DNA of 64,000 nt from the IMG/VR virus record IMGVR_UViG_3300036760_000945, positions 18,852 to 82,851 of that record; one strand, given 5' to 3'. A program made the translations under genes and the position numbers. Source of the stretch: a virus. The notes beneath the pieces are model-generated. The model ran no database searches. It saw only the letters and a program-made list of their open reading frames with translations, and was not told where the DNA came from. Positions 8,262 through 17,994 of this stretch are shown here, in pieces (within the stretch, counting starts at the first letter, position 1; each line of letters starts with the position of its first letter).

Positions 8262-11200
8262 CTAGCTCCTCAGCTCCTTCGTGACCGCATCGAGGACAAA
8301 GGAAGAGAGTTTCTCGTTGCCAATATAGATGTTCACAATCTGTGGCGCACCGGCCTTCTTGCCGCCCATTGGAATATAGGATGAACCGCCAGCAATTGTT
8401 ACGCCGACAGGGCGCTGGAAAAGATTATGAATACGTTTCAGACTCTCCCATTCGCTGTGTGGAATTACACGGCCGCCGACGATGCCTTCAGTGCCCTGTT
8501 CGCCAACTTCGACTGCGCCACTAGCAAGACCTCGAAGAATACCACCTGCGGCTTTCATGCTTTCAAGGTTATGAGCCAATACTCCGCCAGCAAAATAGCT
8601 ATGTGTCTCGTCATCCGTTCCGAAGTTATAGGACGGTACCTGTTCTCCGTTCCAGGAAAGATCTGTTACAACAACGTCTTTTCCATCTTTGTCCAGTAGC
8701 GCATCTCCAAGTCGTAAAGTCTTGGCATGTGCCCACTCGCCATTAATAGACATTGGGTGTCCCGCTGTTACGCCAAGGTGCTTATTGATAGTAATATAGC
8801 CACAGTTGCTTTTAGCAGAGTGATGAAACACTTTATTGACCCTCGCATTTACCGGCTCGCGAGTCTTGATATTCATCGAGAGAACCATATCTCCAACCTG
8901 AACCTCTTCAATGGGTTTGGTCAAGCCGGCTACCATTGTTATCATTGTTCCTGCAATGAAGCATGGTGCATTTCCTTCACCTTCGCCATGCTCGGTTGTG
9001 ACTCCTGGCATCCGTAGAAGTTGATCAATCCACTTTTTGAGAATAGGTATAGAAGTGGACATGGCGGTTTGCCAATCCATTAGGGCATCGTCTGTCAATA
9101 GACTGAGTGCGCCCTTGGCATTATCGGCATAGATCTGGAACTTGACCATTGCGTCGTTCAGATCTTTTTGCTGTTTGGCATAGAAGGCAGTAATACCAGC
9201 CGACTCTTTCTCGAGCGCCATCTGCTGGATATACTGTGCGCGTTCGAGCTTGGTCTGCTCTTCCTGGAGTATCTTGTTCTGCTGGTAATACTCGATGGAC
9301 TTATCGAGTTGTTCCTGTTGCATCTTTAGATTCTCTTTGAACTGTTTGTTCTGAAGAGCAAAACGCTGATCTTCAAGTTTCCAGAGTTCCTTCTGCCTAT
9401 TCTTTTGTTTATCGATCTGCTCACCTTCAAGATCGTGCATAATTGTCTCGCGGCCCATTTGCCGTTCTGCAAGTTTGCGTTCACGCCCAGTCATGAAACG
9501 GATATTTTCGGCGTAGTCTTCCTGGCGCCAGCCCCACTGAAGTTCGCGTGTTTGGGTCTGATAGCCCCAGTCTTGCTGTGTCCAGCCGCGTTGCATTTGC
9601 GTACCGCGTTGATTGAGTGCCATGTTCTCCTGGAACTGCTGCGCGCCAAGGTTCATGCCTCTCTGCTGAAAACCGAATTGCCATCCCTGTTGTTGATAAC
9701 CAAGTGCGCGTTGTGCGTCCTGCAGACCCCAAGTACCGCCCTGGTACAACGGCCCAAACGGCTGCCCGGTCTGTGGATTGATTGTACCCGCATATTGTTG
9801 TATGCCAACGCCGGTCGTAAAGGCCAGATTCTGATTTACACGTTTCATCGCCAGGCCAGCAGAGGCCATTGCCTGATTGTACTGAGACTGGTTCTGCATG
9901 AACTGTAGTGCATACTGGCCACCAATATTGCCAATTGTTTCACCGCTGGCAAGTGTCATTGGCCCACCAGGAATTGCAATACCACCAGCCATGCCAGCAA
10001 TGAAGGGTGCAGCCAGGCCGGTAGAGGTTTGCCAGTTTCTACCCCAGATCTGTTGTGCAGTCTGGAGTCCAGTCTGGCCAACCTGTGCCAAACTACTCTG
10101 TCCCCAATTCAAACCTGTTGGCTGGTTGGTCCCCATACGTATATCGGTCAAGGCCATATTGTTAATACCCATAGTCTGGCCAGTGATCATGGGGAAGCGC
10201 TGGGCCATCAACTGTGGCGATATTCCGCCCGTTGCAGCAAGTGCAGCAACTGCAGTTGGTTGTGCATTATACAACTGGTTATAGAACCATTCCTGGCCTT
10301 TGGGCATTGCACCAGAAGTGAACTGTTGATATAACTGGTTGCCGAGTGCAGGACGGTTAAATTGATAGGCTTGCTGTTGTAACTGCGCACCAATACCAAT
10401 GCGATAATTGGCCTGAGCCTCCTGGGCACTCCAAGTCGCAGTCTGGCGAGCTGCTTCTTCTGGCAACATAGCGACAGCCTCACCACCAGATATATATTCT
10501 GTCTGAAGAGGTGCGGGAGTCCTAGTTAGACCTGCTGCGCGTTGTGCCATCCATGCAGAGTAACGCGCCTTATAAACATCTCCAGCGGGTTTATTGTAAA
10601 GAATACCATTGGCTATTTGGTTATCCAGATACTTTTTCATATCTGTGTCTGTTCGAAGTTGACTTGCCGTTGTGACATTTCCAGGAAGCCACGCTGCAGC
10701 TGCACCAAAACCACTCGTGTATTGTCCACCAAGTCCCAATAGTGCTTGTTGGTTTGCAGTTGGATAGTTTTTACTAATATAGTTGGCCAGAGCACCCTGA
10801 ACTGTAGTGGTTACCCCGGGAATAAGTGCAGTCCCTGCCGTTGTTTGTCCAAGAGCAGGCGGTCCCTGCAGGGTTCCATAAAGAGGAGCTGCCGCAAATG
10901 CACCTGCACCCATACCAGAGGCAGACAAAATACCTGCTGCCAGTTCACCTGGTTGCATACCTTGTTGATATTGTTCAGCAAAGCGCTGCCAATAACTCTG
11001 CGGAAGGTTTTGGTTTGAAACCAGAGTAAATGCTTTGGCAATTGCATCAGGAGCCAGATCTGTTCTTTGGCCCTGAGCGATCTGCATTGTTGTAGAAAGT
11101 GCTTTAACATATTGAGTTGTTCCAGGAAGAGTGCCAGCAAGTTGCCACATTTGTGCATTGGGCTGTCCTGACATCATCTGGCGTAGAACTGTCCATTTCG

Positions 11201-14200
11201 CTGTTTCTTTATCCTGATCGGTACCACCTAGGCCAGCAGCAATACCTGTCGTAGAAAAAACAGTCAGGAAATTCTGCAGGGAGGCATATGCCCCACCAGT
11301 AGCAGCAACCTTTGACATTTGGTAGGCCACGGTTTCGGGGGCTTGCATTTTTTGATAAGTTTGTGCAGCTATATTAAGTCCTGCAACGCCCGCAGCAAGC
11401 GCAATTGCACCGGGGCCCTTTGCAAAACTCATCATCCCCGTACCTTCACCTGCCCACTGGCCAAATTGTTGAGTAATAGCATAGGCACCAAGCCCAGCTA
11501 CTCCCGTAGAAGTAATGTCGGATAGTAATGGGTTTTGCGCTATTATCATCTTTCCAGCAGTTACTGGGTTGACCTGGGCACCATAAAGTGCAGTTATATT
11601 CTGTGCTGCACGTAATTGGTTATAGGGCACATAAGCAGCTCCACCTGCTTGCGAGGCAGCACCAGCAAAGGTATCTTGCATTGCCAACGCTTCTTGTTGA
11701 CCCTGTCCTACACCACCCGTTATCATCCCCGCAATACGGGCCATGTACATCATGCCCCAGCCCCCTAGCGCTCTCCTTAGAAAGGATCCTCTAAACAACT
11801 GTGGGGTACCGGTTATATCCTCCTGAAGTTCGCCCTCTTGCCTACCAAGACGACCCAATTCGCCTTCTGCTCTGCGTATCTTGCTGGGTAGACCAGGTTC
11901 TACTGCACCGGCTCTATATTGTTCACGATAACCAGCAAGTTCTGCTGTTACTGTTGCCCTTTGCTGCTGTACTTCAGCAAGTCTTATTTGCCGCTCAGAA
12001 TTCTCATACTGCTTGAGTTCGGCCTTGTTCATATTTTCAAGAGAACCGCCGGCCTTATCGAGTAAACCTTTCTGTCTCTCCATTAACTGGTTATATTTCT
12101 CGACAGACTCTATTGGCAACTGGATCAGCTCTTTGGCGCCCGCGCCACGTCCGCGGCCAGCACCGCCAGTAGTACCCAAGTCCTCACTTCTACCAAGAAT
12201 TGGGGAGCCAAACACACCCAGTTGCTGAAGTGCATCATAGGTCGCGCCGCCGGCTACAGCACCAGCCCGCAACATTTCATATTCTGCACCGGCACCCAGG
12301 CCCAGTTTCTCTGTAGCATATTTGAAAGCGCGTTGCACCTGTGGTGCATTTGCGCCAATGCCCTTAAGCAGTTTCTGCACAGGGGCAATAGCAGCGCCAA
12401 ACTGCTCAGGGGCATTCTCCAGGGCCCAGCCAATACGTTGGTACATCTCTCCTGCAGGTGCACCAAGTTGAGTTAAAACACCCTCAATGCCAGCCCGCAT
12501 AGGTTCAAGATATGGCCTGGCGCCCTGTAACCACGCTACAGTAGCTTGATAGTCACGCGAACTCATATAGGGAGGTTCTTGTAGTTCTCCAAAGGAACTC
12601 CATCCTCTGCCACCCCCACCGCCTCTACTTCCACCCGCGCCTCCACCCTGACCGCCACGCCAACCGCCGCCGCTCGGCGGTCTATTGCCGCCGCCGGCCA
12701 TCATTCGAAGATCGGCTTCTCTTTGTTGGGCCCGCGCCGATGGAATATCTTGCTCTCTGCGGAAGCGCTGATAGGCCTCAGCATCCATTTTCGTCTGCTC
12801 AGGCGTCTTTGTTGGATATTCAGTTGCCCTCTGTGGCGCACCTGTAACCGCAGTTGCCGCCTGGCGCTGGCGCTCAATCGCAGCCTCTATTTGCCGATTT
12901 AGCCCTTGGCTTTCTTCTACCTTGCCAGGATCAATTATATCGGTACCAGGAATAAATGTTGCAGTAAGTTTTGTTTTGAGAGAAGCAATTGTATCCTCTG
13001 CTACACCAAGAGGAATACCGGTGCCAGCAAGCATTGTTTCCCAGGGCGCTCGAGCGGCAGCAGGTAGAGTAGCCATGGCCGCTGTAATTTCATGTCCGCC
13101 AGGGATTTTGCCTGCCATAAGATTTGCAATTGTACCCGTGGCCTGCCACTGCTTATAGAGTTCAGGGAACTTCTCTTGGAACTTCGCTCCAAGTTGGAGA
13201 GCGCCAGCCTTTGTCGTCGCCATGCCGCCGAGAGCAGTCATGATAGGTAGTCCCATCATTTCGCCGTAGCCCTGTTTCTCTAGTTGTTGCCACAGGACTT
13301 CTTTTCTACCGGCAATTGGTACACCCTGGAGTTGCTTGAGCAAACCCTCATAGCCACTTGCAGGTGCAAACATACCCGCAAGCATCTCGCTTGCAATCGG
13401 GTAATACTCTTTGCCTTTCTCTACGATCGGACGTGTAGCAATATCGGCAATGCCATGTAGAAAGTTAGAAACCCCGCCTGCGGCAGCGCCCTCGGCACCT
13501 AATACATATTTGCTCTTGTAGCGTCCACCAGCACCCAACACGCCAGCCATTAGTTCGCCCTCGGGGGTAAACTTGGCACTACCAAGCAGAGAAGCAAAAG
13601 GTACGCCGCTCTTGCCTGTAAGCCACTTATCGAGACCTGTCTGGTAGGGCTGTATCAAGCTCTCTGATACATCTGCAATGGTTTTGGCAGAATAGCCAGC
13701 CATTTGCATTGCAGGATACATGGGATTGCGGATATTATAGGTCTGCCCCATAGTTGCCTGTGAATACACTGCCATTTGGCGGTGCACAGCCTGTGCCTCT
13801 TTCATACCGCCCCATTGTAGATCATTGCCCTTGCCAAGAGGATCAACGCCCTGAATAACATCCTTCATCGCATTGAAGGTCGAGGACGATCTCTGGTAAA
13901 TACCAACATCCTGGAAGCGTGCTTTTGCTATACCCGTGGCCTTTTCGGGGGTCAGGGCTGCATTTTCTTTCCAGAAATCCTCGGTTGCAAAAGTTTCTAG
14001 TTTGCCCTCTGGAGTTCTACGCAACATCTGAATTACCGTTGCGATATCCCTGTCCAGATCGCCCTGAGAGGCTTGCGTACCCGCGGCAAAACCAACAAAA
14101 GCGCCCCCTCTATTCTCGGGGTTTGCGAGTGCGGCAGCCGCGGCCTCAGAGCCAACGCGAGCCGCATATTCACCATAGCCAATTTCCCGCATGGCCAGAG

Positions 14201-17200
14201 AACTCTCCGCGCGCGAACCTACGGGAATACGGGTAAAGGTAGCTGCGAGTTTGCCAGATGTGGCAATAGTTTCATATTGCTGCCTGGCACCGGGCAGCTC
14301 GCTCTCCGCAAAACCAAGCCTGCGAAGCACCAGATCCCTTGTATCGGGAGCCATAAGCATTTCGTTTGTCTGTAATCCGGGCAGACTTGCATAACGCAAT
14401 GTTGCGCCACTCGGTACTTCCCTGGAGGCGATCTCTTTATAGGCCTCGCCTCGCTCAGAGAAGTTCTGTTTGAAGAGATTATATAGACCTGCAATACCAC
14501 CAAGGGCAGCAGTGCGAGAGCCGGCCTGCTCCGCTGCCACGGCAGCCCTAAGTGCCTTGAAATAAGTACGCCCACCACCGCCGATCTCGGTCCCAAGTGG
14601 TGCATACTGCAGTTCCTGCATTGCCCTGGGTGCCACAAGCGAAACACCTGTCCTTGGGAAATAAGGTACGCCAGCAGTCTCTCCGGCATCGCCAATAACA
14701 CCACGAAAAGCCTCAAGGCGCTCACGAGAAGGCATGCCTCGAGTGCCCTCTAGGACTGCCGAGGCCCGTTGCAGCAACGCGGGCGTCATCTCGATCGCGT
14801 TTTCTGGTCTATAGCCTTGCCCAGCCGCGACAGACTTGGTTTGTGCATAGAAGCCAAAGGCCTGTTTCCAGGCGCCCTGCATTCTTGTAGCGTCGCCGGG
14901 CACAGTATTCAGTAGGCCTAACCACTTTGACATCTCCGGCCATTTCTGCGATAGGCCAGCACCAAGTTCCATATTTACACGTGCGCGACCGGCATACTCG
15001 GGTACCATGTAGTTCATTGTTCTTGCATAGGGTACAGCACCTGCAGCAGTCTGTGTTAGAAGTGGATACTCGGCGCGGTTTCCCTCTACATCAGCCAAGA
15101 TGGAAGTTGCTATCTGACTAGGCGTACCACCCTCTGCAGAAGTAGAATATCTCTGTCTTGCAGCCGCCTCAAGTTGTGCCTCGGTAGCATTCTTGAATTC
15201 CGGCATAGTGCGCAGAACCTCTTTGGCCTGCATCGTCATGAAGTTGATCATGTCTGGTGAAGCACGATAAGAGAAGGAAGGATCTCGCACTAACCCAATC
15301 TCGTGTTCCCTTAGATGGCGAATATTCTCAGGAGACTCCGGCGTCACGCCCTTGAAGAAAACCGTATTGAAAATATCCGCAGCCGCCTCCATACCCGTAC
15401 CCGTGAAGGGCACATCGCTCTTTCGGGTCTGTCTTTGCCAGTATTGCCCAAGGCGTTCAAGATCTAACTGCATACCACCGGCGCCCTCGGGGAAATTCTT
15501 CCCAACCCAGCGAGACAACCTGGCTGCTTCTGGCGTACCAGTCTTACCTGCATATTCCTGGAAGATATTGAGGATCTGCGAGCGGGACTGCGCTGCCATG
15601 ATGCCCATAACGTCCATTATGCCGGCACCCTTGACCTCGCCATGTACGTCGGTCACTGGTAGGTTAAGACCGCCTTGCTGGACAGAAGCAGTTGTGCCGG
15701 CAGAGAAAGCACCGATTTTCTCCCCAAGTCCACGCGCCTTCGCGCCAACATCATAAGCCATGCCATAAGCAGAGAGGTTTACTGTACTGATGTTGGATCT
15801 GTTAATTATAAGATCGGGGTATTGTGCCTGGAGTTGTGCAACTAGAGGCTCGGTAGAAACTCCCTTCGCTACGGCCTTACCCGTTACCGGATCCCAGAAA
15901 GAGGGAATATTCAAGTAGGCGGCACGTACCTGGAAATTGCTAACAGAACCAGCCACGCCCATGAACTTACTGGGTTCGCCCACCTCGGTTGGGCGTCCAA
16001 TAATTTCCTCTTCACCCCTTGGTAGTCTGAACCTGCCAAGTGTCAAACCAGGACCGCCAGCAGGCACCGTTCTACCAACAAGTCCCTTCTGAATTGCCAG
16101 AGAGCCCGGCCCCTCACCAAGTAGGGTGCGTAAGTCCTCTACTGGAATATCGGGAGAGACATAGCGGCGTTGAAAACCAAAAGTCAGATTCTCGGGGCGT
16201 GCAGGATTCTCATAACTTACTGCTGCACCGGGGATGCCCGTGGGTGCAAACAGGGTTCTTCTAAGTTCACCAATGCGCCCCTCTTTCTCTCCGGGGTAGA
16301 GAATATTGGCTCTCGCAAGATATTGTTCTCCGCCCGGAGTAATAACCTCGGGCTTGATGGCCCTCAACATAGGCCGACCCGTAGAATAATCCATCACATA
16401 GGCATTGGCTTGCTGTGTGCCGAAGAAGAGAGAAGAGGATTTGAAGGTTTTCTCGGGCTCGCGTGGGCCGAGCATTTCCCTGGTCAGAACTGTTTGCTCG
16501 CCAGGCTGGCCCGCATAAGTACTTCTAACACCACCGGCACCACCAAAGGCCTGTGGCTCTAGCATCCCAGACTTGCCATACATGAGACCATATTTAGCCA
16601 GCTCGGTCCAAGTATATGGCTTGCCCTCTACGATTCTCCCTGAGAGAGAGGCAATCCTTGCCTCAATATCTTTCCCAACATTCCCAGGCACCCAGGGTGG
16701 TATATCTTCAGCCTTGCCAGTTGTACTCTCGAAAGCAAACTGAACACGCCCCTGCATTCTCTGTCTTTGTGCAGCGCCTTGTGGGTTCCAGACATCAAGA
16801 TATGCAGGGGGGATACCCAACATAGTATCGCCATAGGACAACAGTCTACTAAAGGCTTTCTCTGCTGTTTCCCCAGGCCGCTTTGTCCCAAATGCGCCAG
16901 AGACAGTCATTGCCAGGCGCTCCGCAGGAGAAAAGACCTGTGGTGTCTCAGCGTATTCTTCTGTCTTCGGATTTACGCGAAACTTGAAAAAGCCAGTTTC
17001 CACATAGGGTTGCTGGCCTGCTGTTTGCCTGCCGATAAGATAAGTCTGTCCTAGAGGCCCCCCATATCCTTCTGCAATATCCAAAGGCAGCGTTTCCCCA
17101 CTACCGCTCATTGTGATAAAGTAACGTGGATATTTCTCTACAAGCTGCCGCGAAATAGCATATTCGCCGCCCAGCATACTCCGTAATCTGGCAGTGATCG

Positions 17201-17240
17201 GATCGTTCTCTTGGCTGGAGAATGGAACTCTAAGTGGCAT
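8262..17240 (-). CDS. Tape measure protein with internal Hint domain
   Basis: 2992 aa, by far the longest gene, directly after the overlapping chaperone pair, as in siphoviruses. I choose the ATG at 17240 because AGGAG lies 9 nt upstream; an ATG at 17276 lacks such a site. Visible parts: a glycine/proline-rich N-terminal half, a Gly-rich low-complexity patch encoded near 12600-12680, a helical segment near 11840-12120 with Leu/Glu/Gln repeats, a Gly/Ala-rich hydrophobic region around 11700-11780 typical of tape measures, a Gln/Trp-rich region near 9480-9720, and a coiled coil near 9100-9460. At residues 2760-2891 an intein-like Hint domain is inserted, leaving 101 C-terminal residues. Tape measures set tail length; at about 0.15 nm per residue this would fit a tail of several hundred nm. 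Confidence 0.9.
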   Translation of the reverse strand: MPLRVPFSSQENDPITARLRSMLGGEYAISRQLVEKYPRYFITMSGSGETLPLDIAEGYGGPLGQTYLIGRQTAGQQPYVETGFFKFRVNPKTEEYAETPQVFSPAERLAMTVSGAFGTKRPGETAEKAFSRLLSYGDTMLGIPPAYLDVWNPQGAAQRQRMQGRVQFAFESTTGKAEDIPPWVPGNVGKDIEARIASLSGRIVEGKPYTWTELAKYGLMYGKSGMLEPQAFGGAGGVRSTYAGQPGEQTVLTREMLGPREPEKTFKSSSLFFGTQQANAYVMDYSTGRPMLRAIKPEVITPGGEQYLARANILYPGEKEGRIGELRRTLFAPTGIPGAAVSYENPARPENLTFGFQRRYVSPDIPVEDLRTLLGEGPGSLAIQKGLVGRTVPAGGPGLTLGRFRLPRGEEEIIGRPTEVGEPSKFMGVAGSVSNFQVRAAYLNIPSFWDPVTGKAVAKGVSTEPLVAQLQAQYPDLIINRSNISTVNLSAYGMAYDVGAKARGLGEKIGAFSAGTTASVQQGGLNLPVTDVHGEVKGAGIMDVMGIMAAQSRSQILNIFQEYAGKTGTPEAARLSRWVGKNFPEGAGGMQLDLERLGQYWQRQTRKSDVPFTGTGMEAAADIFNTVFFKGVTPESPENIRHLREHEIGLVRDPSFSYRASPDMINFMTMQAKEVLRTMPEFKNATEAQLEAAARQRYSTSAEGGTPSQIATSILADVEGNRAEYPLLTQTAAGAVPYARTMNYMVPEYAGRARVNMELGAGLSQKWPEMSKWLGLLNTVPGDATRMQGAWKQAFGFYAQTKSVAAGQGYRPENAIEMTPALLQRASAVLEGTRGMPSRERLEAFRGVIGDAGETAGVPYFPRTGVSLVAPRAMQELQYAPLGTEIGGGGRTYFKALRAAVAAEQAGSRTAALGGIAGLYNLFKQNFSERGEAYKEIASREVPSGATLRYASLPGLQTNEMLMAPDTRDLVLRRLGFAESELPGARQQYETIATSGKLAATFTRIPVGSRAESSLAMREIGYGEYAARVGSEAAAAALANPENRGGAFVGFAAGTQASQGDLDRDIATVIQMLRRTPEGKLETFATEDFWKENAALTPEKATGIAKARFQDVGIYQRSSSTFNAMKDVIQGVDPLGKGNDLQWGGMKEAQAVHRQMAVYSQATMGQTYNIRNPMYPAMQMAGYSAKTIADVSESLIQPYQTGLDKWLTGKSGVPFASLLGSAKFTPEGELMAGVLGAGGRYKSKYVLGAEGAAAGGVSNFLHGIADIATRPIVEKGKEYYPIASEMLAGMFAPASGYEGLLKQLQGVPIAGRKEVLWQQLEKQGYGEMMGLPIMTALGGMATTKAGALQLGAKFQEKFPELYKQWQATGTIANLMAGKIPGGHEITAAMATLPAAARAPWETMLAGTGIPLGVAEDTIASLKTKLTATFIPGTDIIDPGKVEESQGLNRQIEAAIERQRQAATAVTGAPQRATEYPTKTPEQTKMDAEAYQRFRREQDIPSARAQQREADLRMMAGGGNRPPSGGGWRGGQGGGAGGSRGGGGGRGWSSFGELQEPPYMSSRDYQATVAWLQGARPYLEPMRAGIEGVLTQLGAPAGEMYQRIGWALENAPEQFGAAIAPVQKLLKGIGANAPQVQRAFKYATEKLGLGAGAEYEMLRAGAVAGGATYDALQQLGVFGSPILGRSEDLGTTGGAGRGRGAGAKELIQLPIESVEKYNQLMERQKGLLDKAGGSLENMNKAELKQYENSERQIRLAEVQQQRATVTAELAGYREQYRAGAVEPGLPSKIRRAEGELGRLGRQEGELQEDITGTPQLFRGSFLRRALGGWGMMYMARIAGMITGGVGQGQQEALAMQDTFAGAASQAGGAAYVPYNQLRAAQNITALYGAQVNPVTAGKMIIAQNPLLSDITSTGVAGLGAYAITQQFGQWAGEGTGMMSFAKGPGAIALAAGVAGLNIAAQTYQKMQAPETVAYQMSKVAATGGAYASLQNFLTVFSTTGIAAGLGGTDQDKETAKWTVLRQMMSGQPNAQMWQLAGTLPGTTQYVKALSTTMQIAQGQRTDLAPDAIAKAFTLVSNQNLPQSYWQRFAEQYQQGMQPGELAAGILSASGMGAGAFAAAPLYGTLQGPPALGQTTAGTALIPGVTTTVQGALANYISKNYPTANQQALLGLGGQYTSGFGAAAAWLPGNVTTASQLRTDTDMKKYLDNQIANGILYNKPAGDVYKARYSAWMAQRAAGLTRTPAPLQTEYISGGEAVAMLPEEAARQTATWSAQEAQANYRIGIGAQLQQQAYQFNRPALGNQLYQQFTSGAMPKGQEWFYNQLYNAQPTAVAALAATGGISPQLMAQRFPMITGQTMGINNMALTDIRMGTNQPTGLNWGQSSLAQVGQTGLQTAQQIWGRNWQTSTGLAAPFIAGMAGGIAIPGGPMTLASGETIGNIGGQYALQFMQNQSQYNQAMASAGLAMKRVNQNLAFTTGVGIQQYAGTINPQTGQPFGPLYQGGTWGLQDAQRALGYQQQGWQFGFQQRGMNLGAQQFQENMALNQRGTQMQRGWTQQDWGYQTQTRELQWGWRQEDYAENIRFMTGRERKLAERQMGRETIMHDLEGEQIDKQKNRQKELWKLEDQRFALQNKQFKENLKMQQEQLDKSIEYYQQNKILQEEQTKLERAQYIQQMALEKESAGITAFYAKQQKDLNDAMVKFQIYADNAKGALSLLTDDALMDWQTAMSTSIPILKKWIDQLLRMPGVTTEHGEGEGNAPCFIAGTMITMVAGLTKPIEEVQVGDMVLSMNIKTREPVNARVNKVFHHSAKSNCGYITINKHLGVTAGHPMSINGEWAHAKTLRLGDALLDKDGKDVVVTDLSWNGEQVPSYNFGTDDETHSYFAGGVLAHNLESMKAAGGILRGLASGAVEVGEQGTEGIVGGRVIPHSEWESLKRIHNLFQRPVGVTIAGGSSYIPMGGKKAGAPQIVNIYIGNEKLSSFVLDAVTKELRS
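8568..8963 (-). other. Hint (intein-like) autoprocessing domain in the tape measure
   Basis: 132 residues from Cys2760 to Asn2891. Block A starts C-F-I-A-G-T-M-I and continues K-P-I-E-E-V-Q-V-G-D-M-V-L-S. Block B shows T-A-G-H (the T-x-x-H of inteins). Block F ends G-G-V-L-A-H-N. There is no endonuclease insert. The residue after Asn is Leu, not Cys/Ser/Thr, so standard splicing should not be possible; N-terminal thioester formation and Asn cyclisation could still cleave. This resembles bacterial intein-like or toxin-associated Hint modules. Confidence 0.85.
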
Positions 17241-17520
17241 TTGCAGAGGCTCCTGGTATACTTTCCATAATAGCAATTTGTTGTTCTATCACCGACCACT
17301 CCAAGAGCCAGATATGTGGTTGGTCGAGTACCCCACCGGCAACAAGTGGAAGGCCAGTAGATCTGCATCTTTCATACAAGGTCATAGCCTCAGGTTTTTC
17401 TGGGAAATCAACCTTGAGGCCTGCCTTCAGTTCATTGAGTAGACCATAATATTCTCTAATCTCGTCTCGTAACTTCTCCAATTTCCCCGCGACTAGGCTT
17501 CCCCCATCGGCCCAGCCCAC
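17230..17520 (-). CDS. Tail assembly chaperone, frameshift extension (GT-like)
   Basis: Open reading frame in -1 relative to the gene at 17493-17912, overlapping its end. Its only early start (GTG at 17520) has no ribosome site, so it is probably made as a fusion by a -1 frameshift on GGGGGAA at 17499-17505, just before the upstream stop. The product is helical with charged heptads (K-L-E-K-L-R-D-E-I-R-E). A G/GT pair before the tape measure is the standard arrangement. Its stop overlaps the tape-measure start. Confidence 0.7.
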   Translation of the reverse strand: MGWADGGSLVAGKLEKLRDEIREYYGLLNELKAGLKVDFPEKPEAMTLYERCRSTGLPLVAGGVLDQPHIWLLEWSVIEQQIAIMESIPGASANAT

Positions 17521-17912
17521 AGAGGATTCATCTCGAGGACTTTATCGTGGATCTCTTCGGCGACTATTGGAGGAAGCCCCGCCCAGCCTCTCTTGAAGGA
17601 GGCCGGATCTACCTTGCCGTCCTTGAAGAAGAAGGTCGGCTTCCCATTATCATTCTCGATATTGCAGCCCACCATTGTCAGCTCTACCTCTCTGCGATAG
17701 AGTTCCTCGGGGGAAAAGTGCTGAGATACAGTTAATTGGTCGCCATCGAAGACGCGGGTGAACTCCGACAGTAACGCATTGCGCACCTCACATTGGCCTT
17801 GAGTTGCCTGGCGGATACGGACAGTAGTATGATCATCCTTGACATCATATTCTTTGTCCGTCTTCTCGAGGATGAAGTCTTTCTCGATTGGTGCAGTTAG
17901 TTTTAGTGCCAT
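17493..17912 (-). CDS. Tail assembly chaperone (G-like)
   Basis: 139 aa, start ATG with AGGAG 7 nt upstream. It lies between the tail tube and tape measure genes, the conserved position of chaperone G, and its 3' end overlaps a -1 ORF as expected for the G/GT frameshift system. The sequence itself is not diagnostic. These chaperones coat the tape measure before tail tube assembly and are absent from the mature virion. Confidence 0.75.
   Translation of the reverse strand: MALKLTAPIEKDFILEKTDKEYDVKDDHTTVRIRQATQGQCEVRNALLSEFTRVFDGDQLTVSQHFSPEELYRREVELTMVGCNIENDNGKPTFFFKDGKVDPASFKRGWAGLPPIVAEEIHDKVLEMNPLWAGPMGEA
17499..17505 (-). promoter_or_regulatory. Candidate -1 ribosomal slippery site GGGGGAA
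   Basis: In the zero frame this reads G GGG GAA, two codons before the TAG stop of the upstream chaperone. After a -1 slip the P-site codon is still GGG and the A-site becomes GGA. The -1 frame is closed upstream of about 17541, so the shift must occur between there and 17493, and this is the best heptamer in that stretch. Confidence 0.6.
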
Positions 17913-17934
17913 TTGTTTCTCCTATAAGGCTATG

Positions 17935-17970
17935 GAGGGGGGGCAAGATATTGGTGCCATGCCCCCCCTC
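17935..17970 (-). terminator. Strong GC hairpin between tail tube and chaperone genes
   Basis: Perfect 10-bp stem (GAGGGGGGGC with GCCCCCCCTC) around a 16-nt loop, in the 82-nt gap after the tail tube stop. No U-run follows on the minus strand, so it is more likely a partial terminator or an mRNA-stabilising end that lowers chaperone expression relative to the abundant tube protein. Confidence 0.55.
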
Positions 17971-17994
17971 TCTTGGGTTATCTATTTATCGTGC

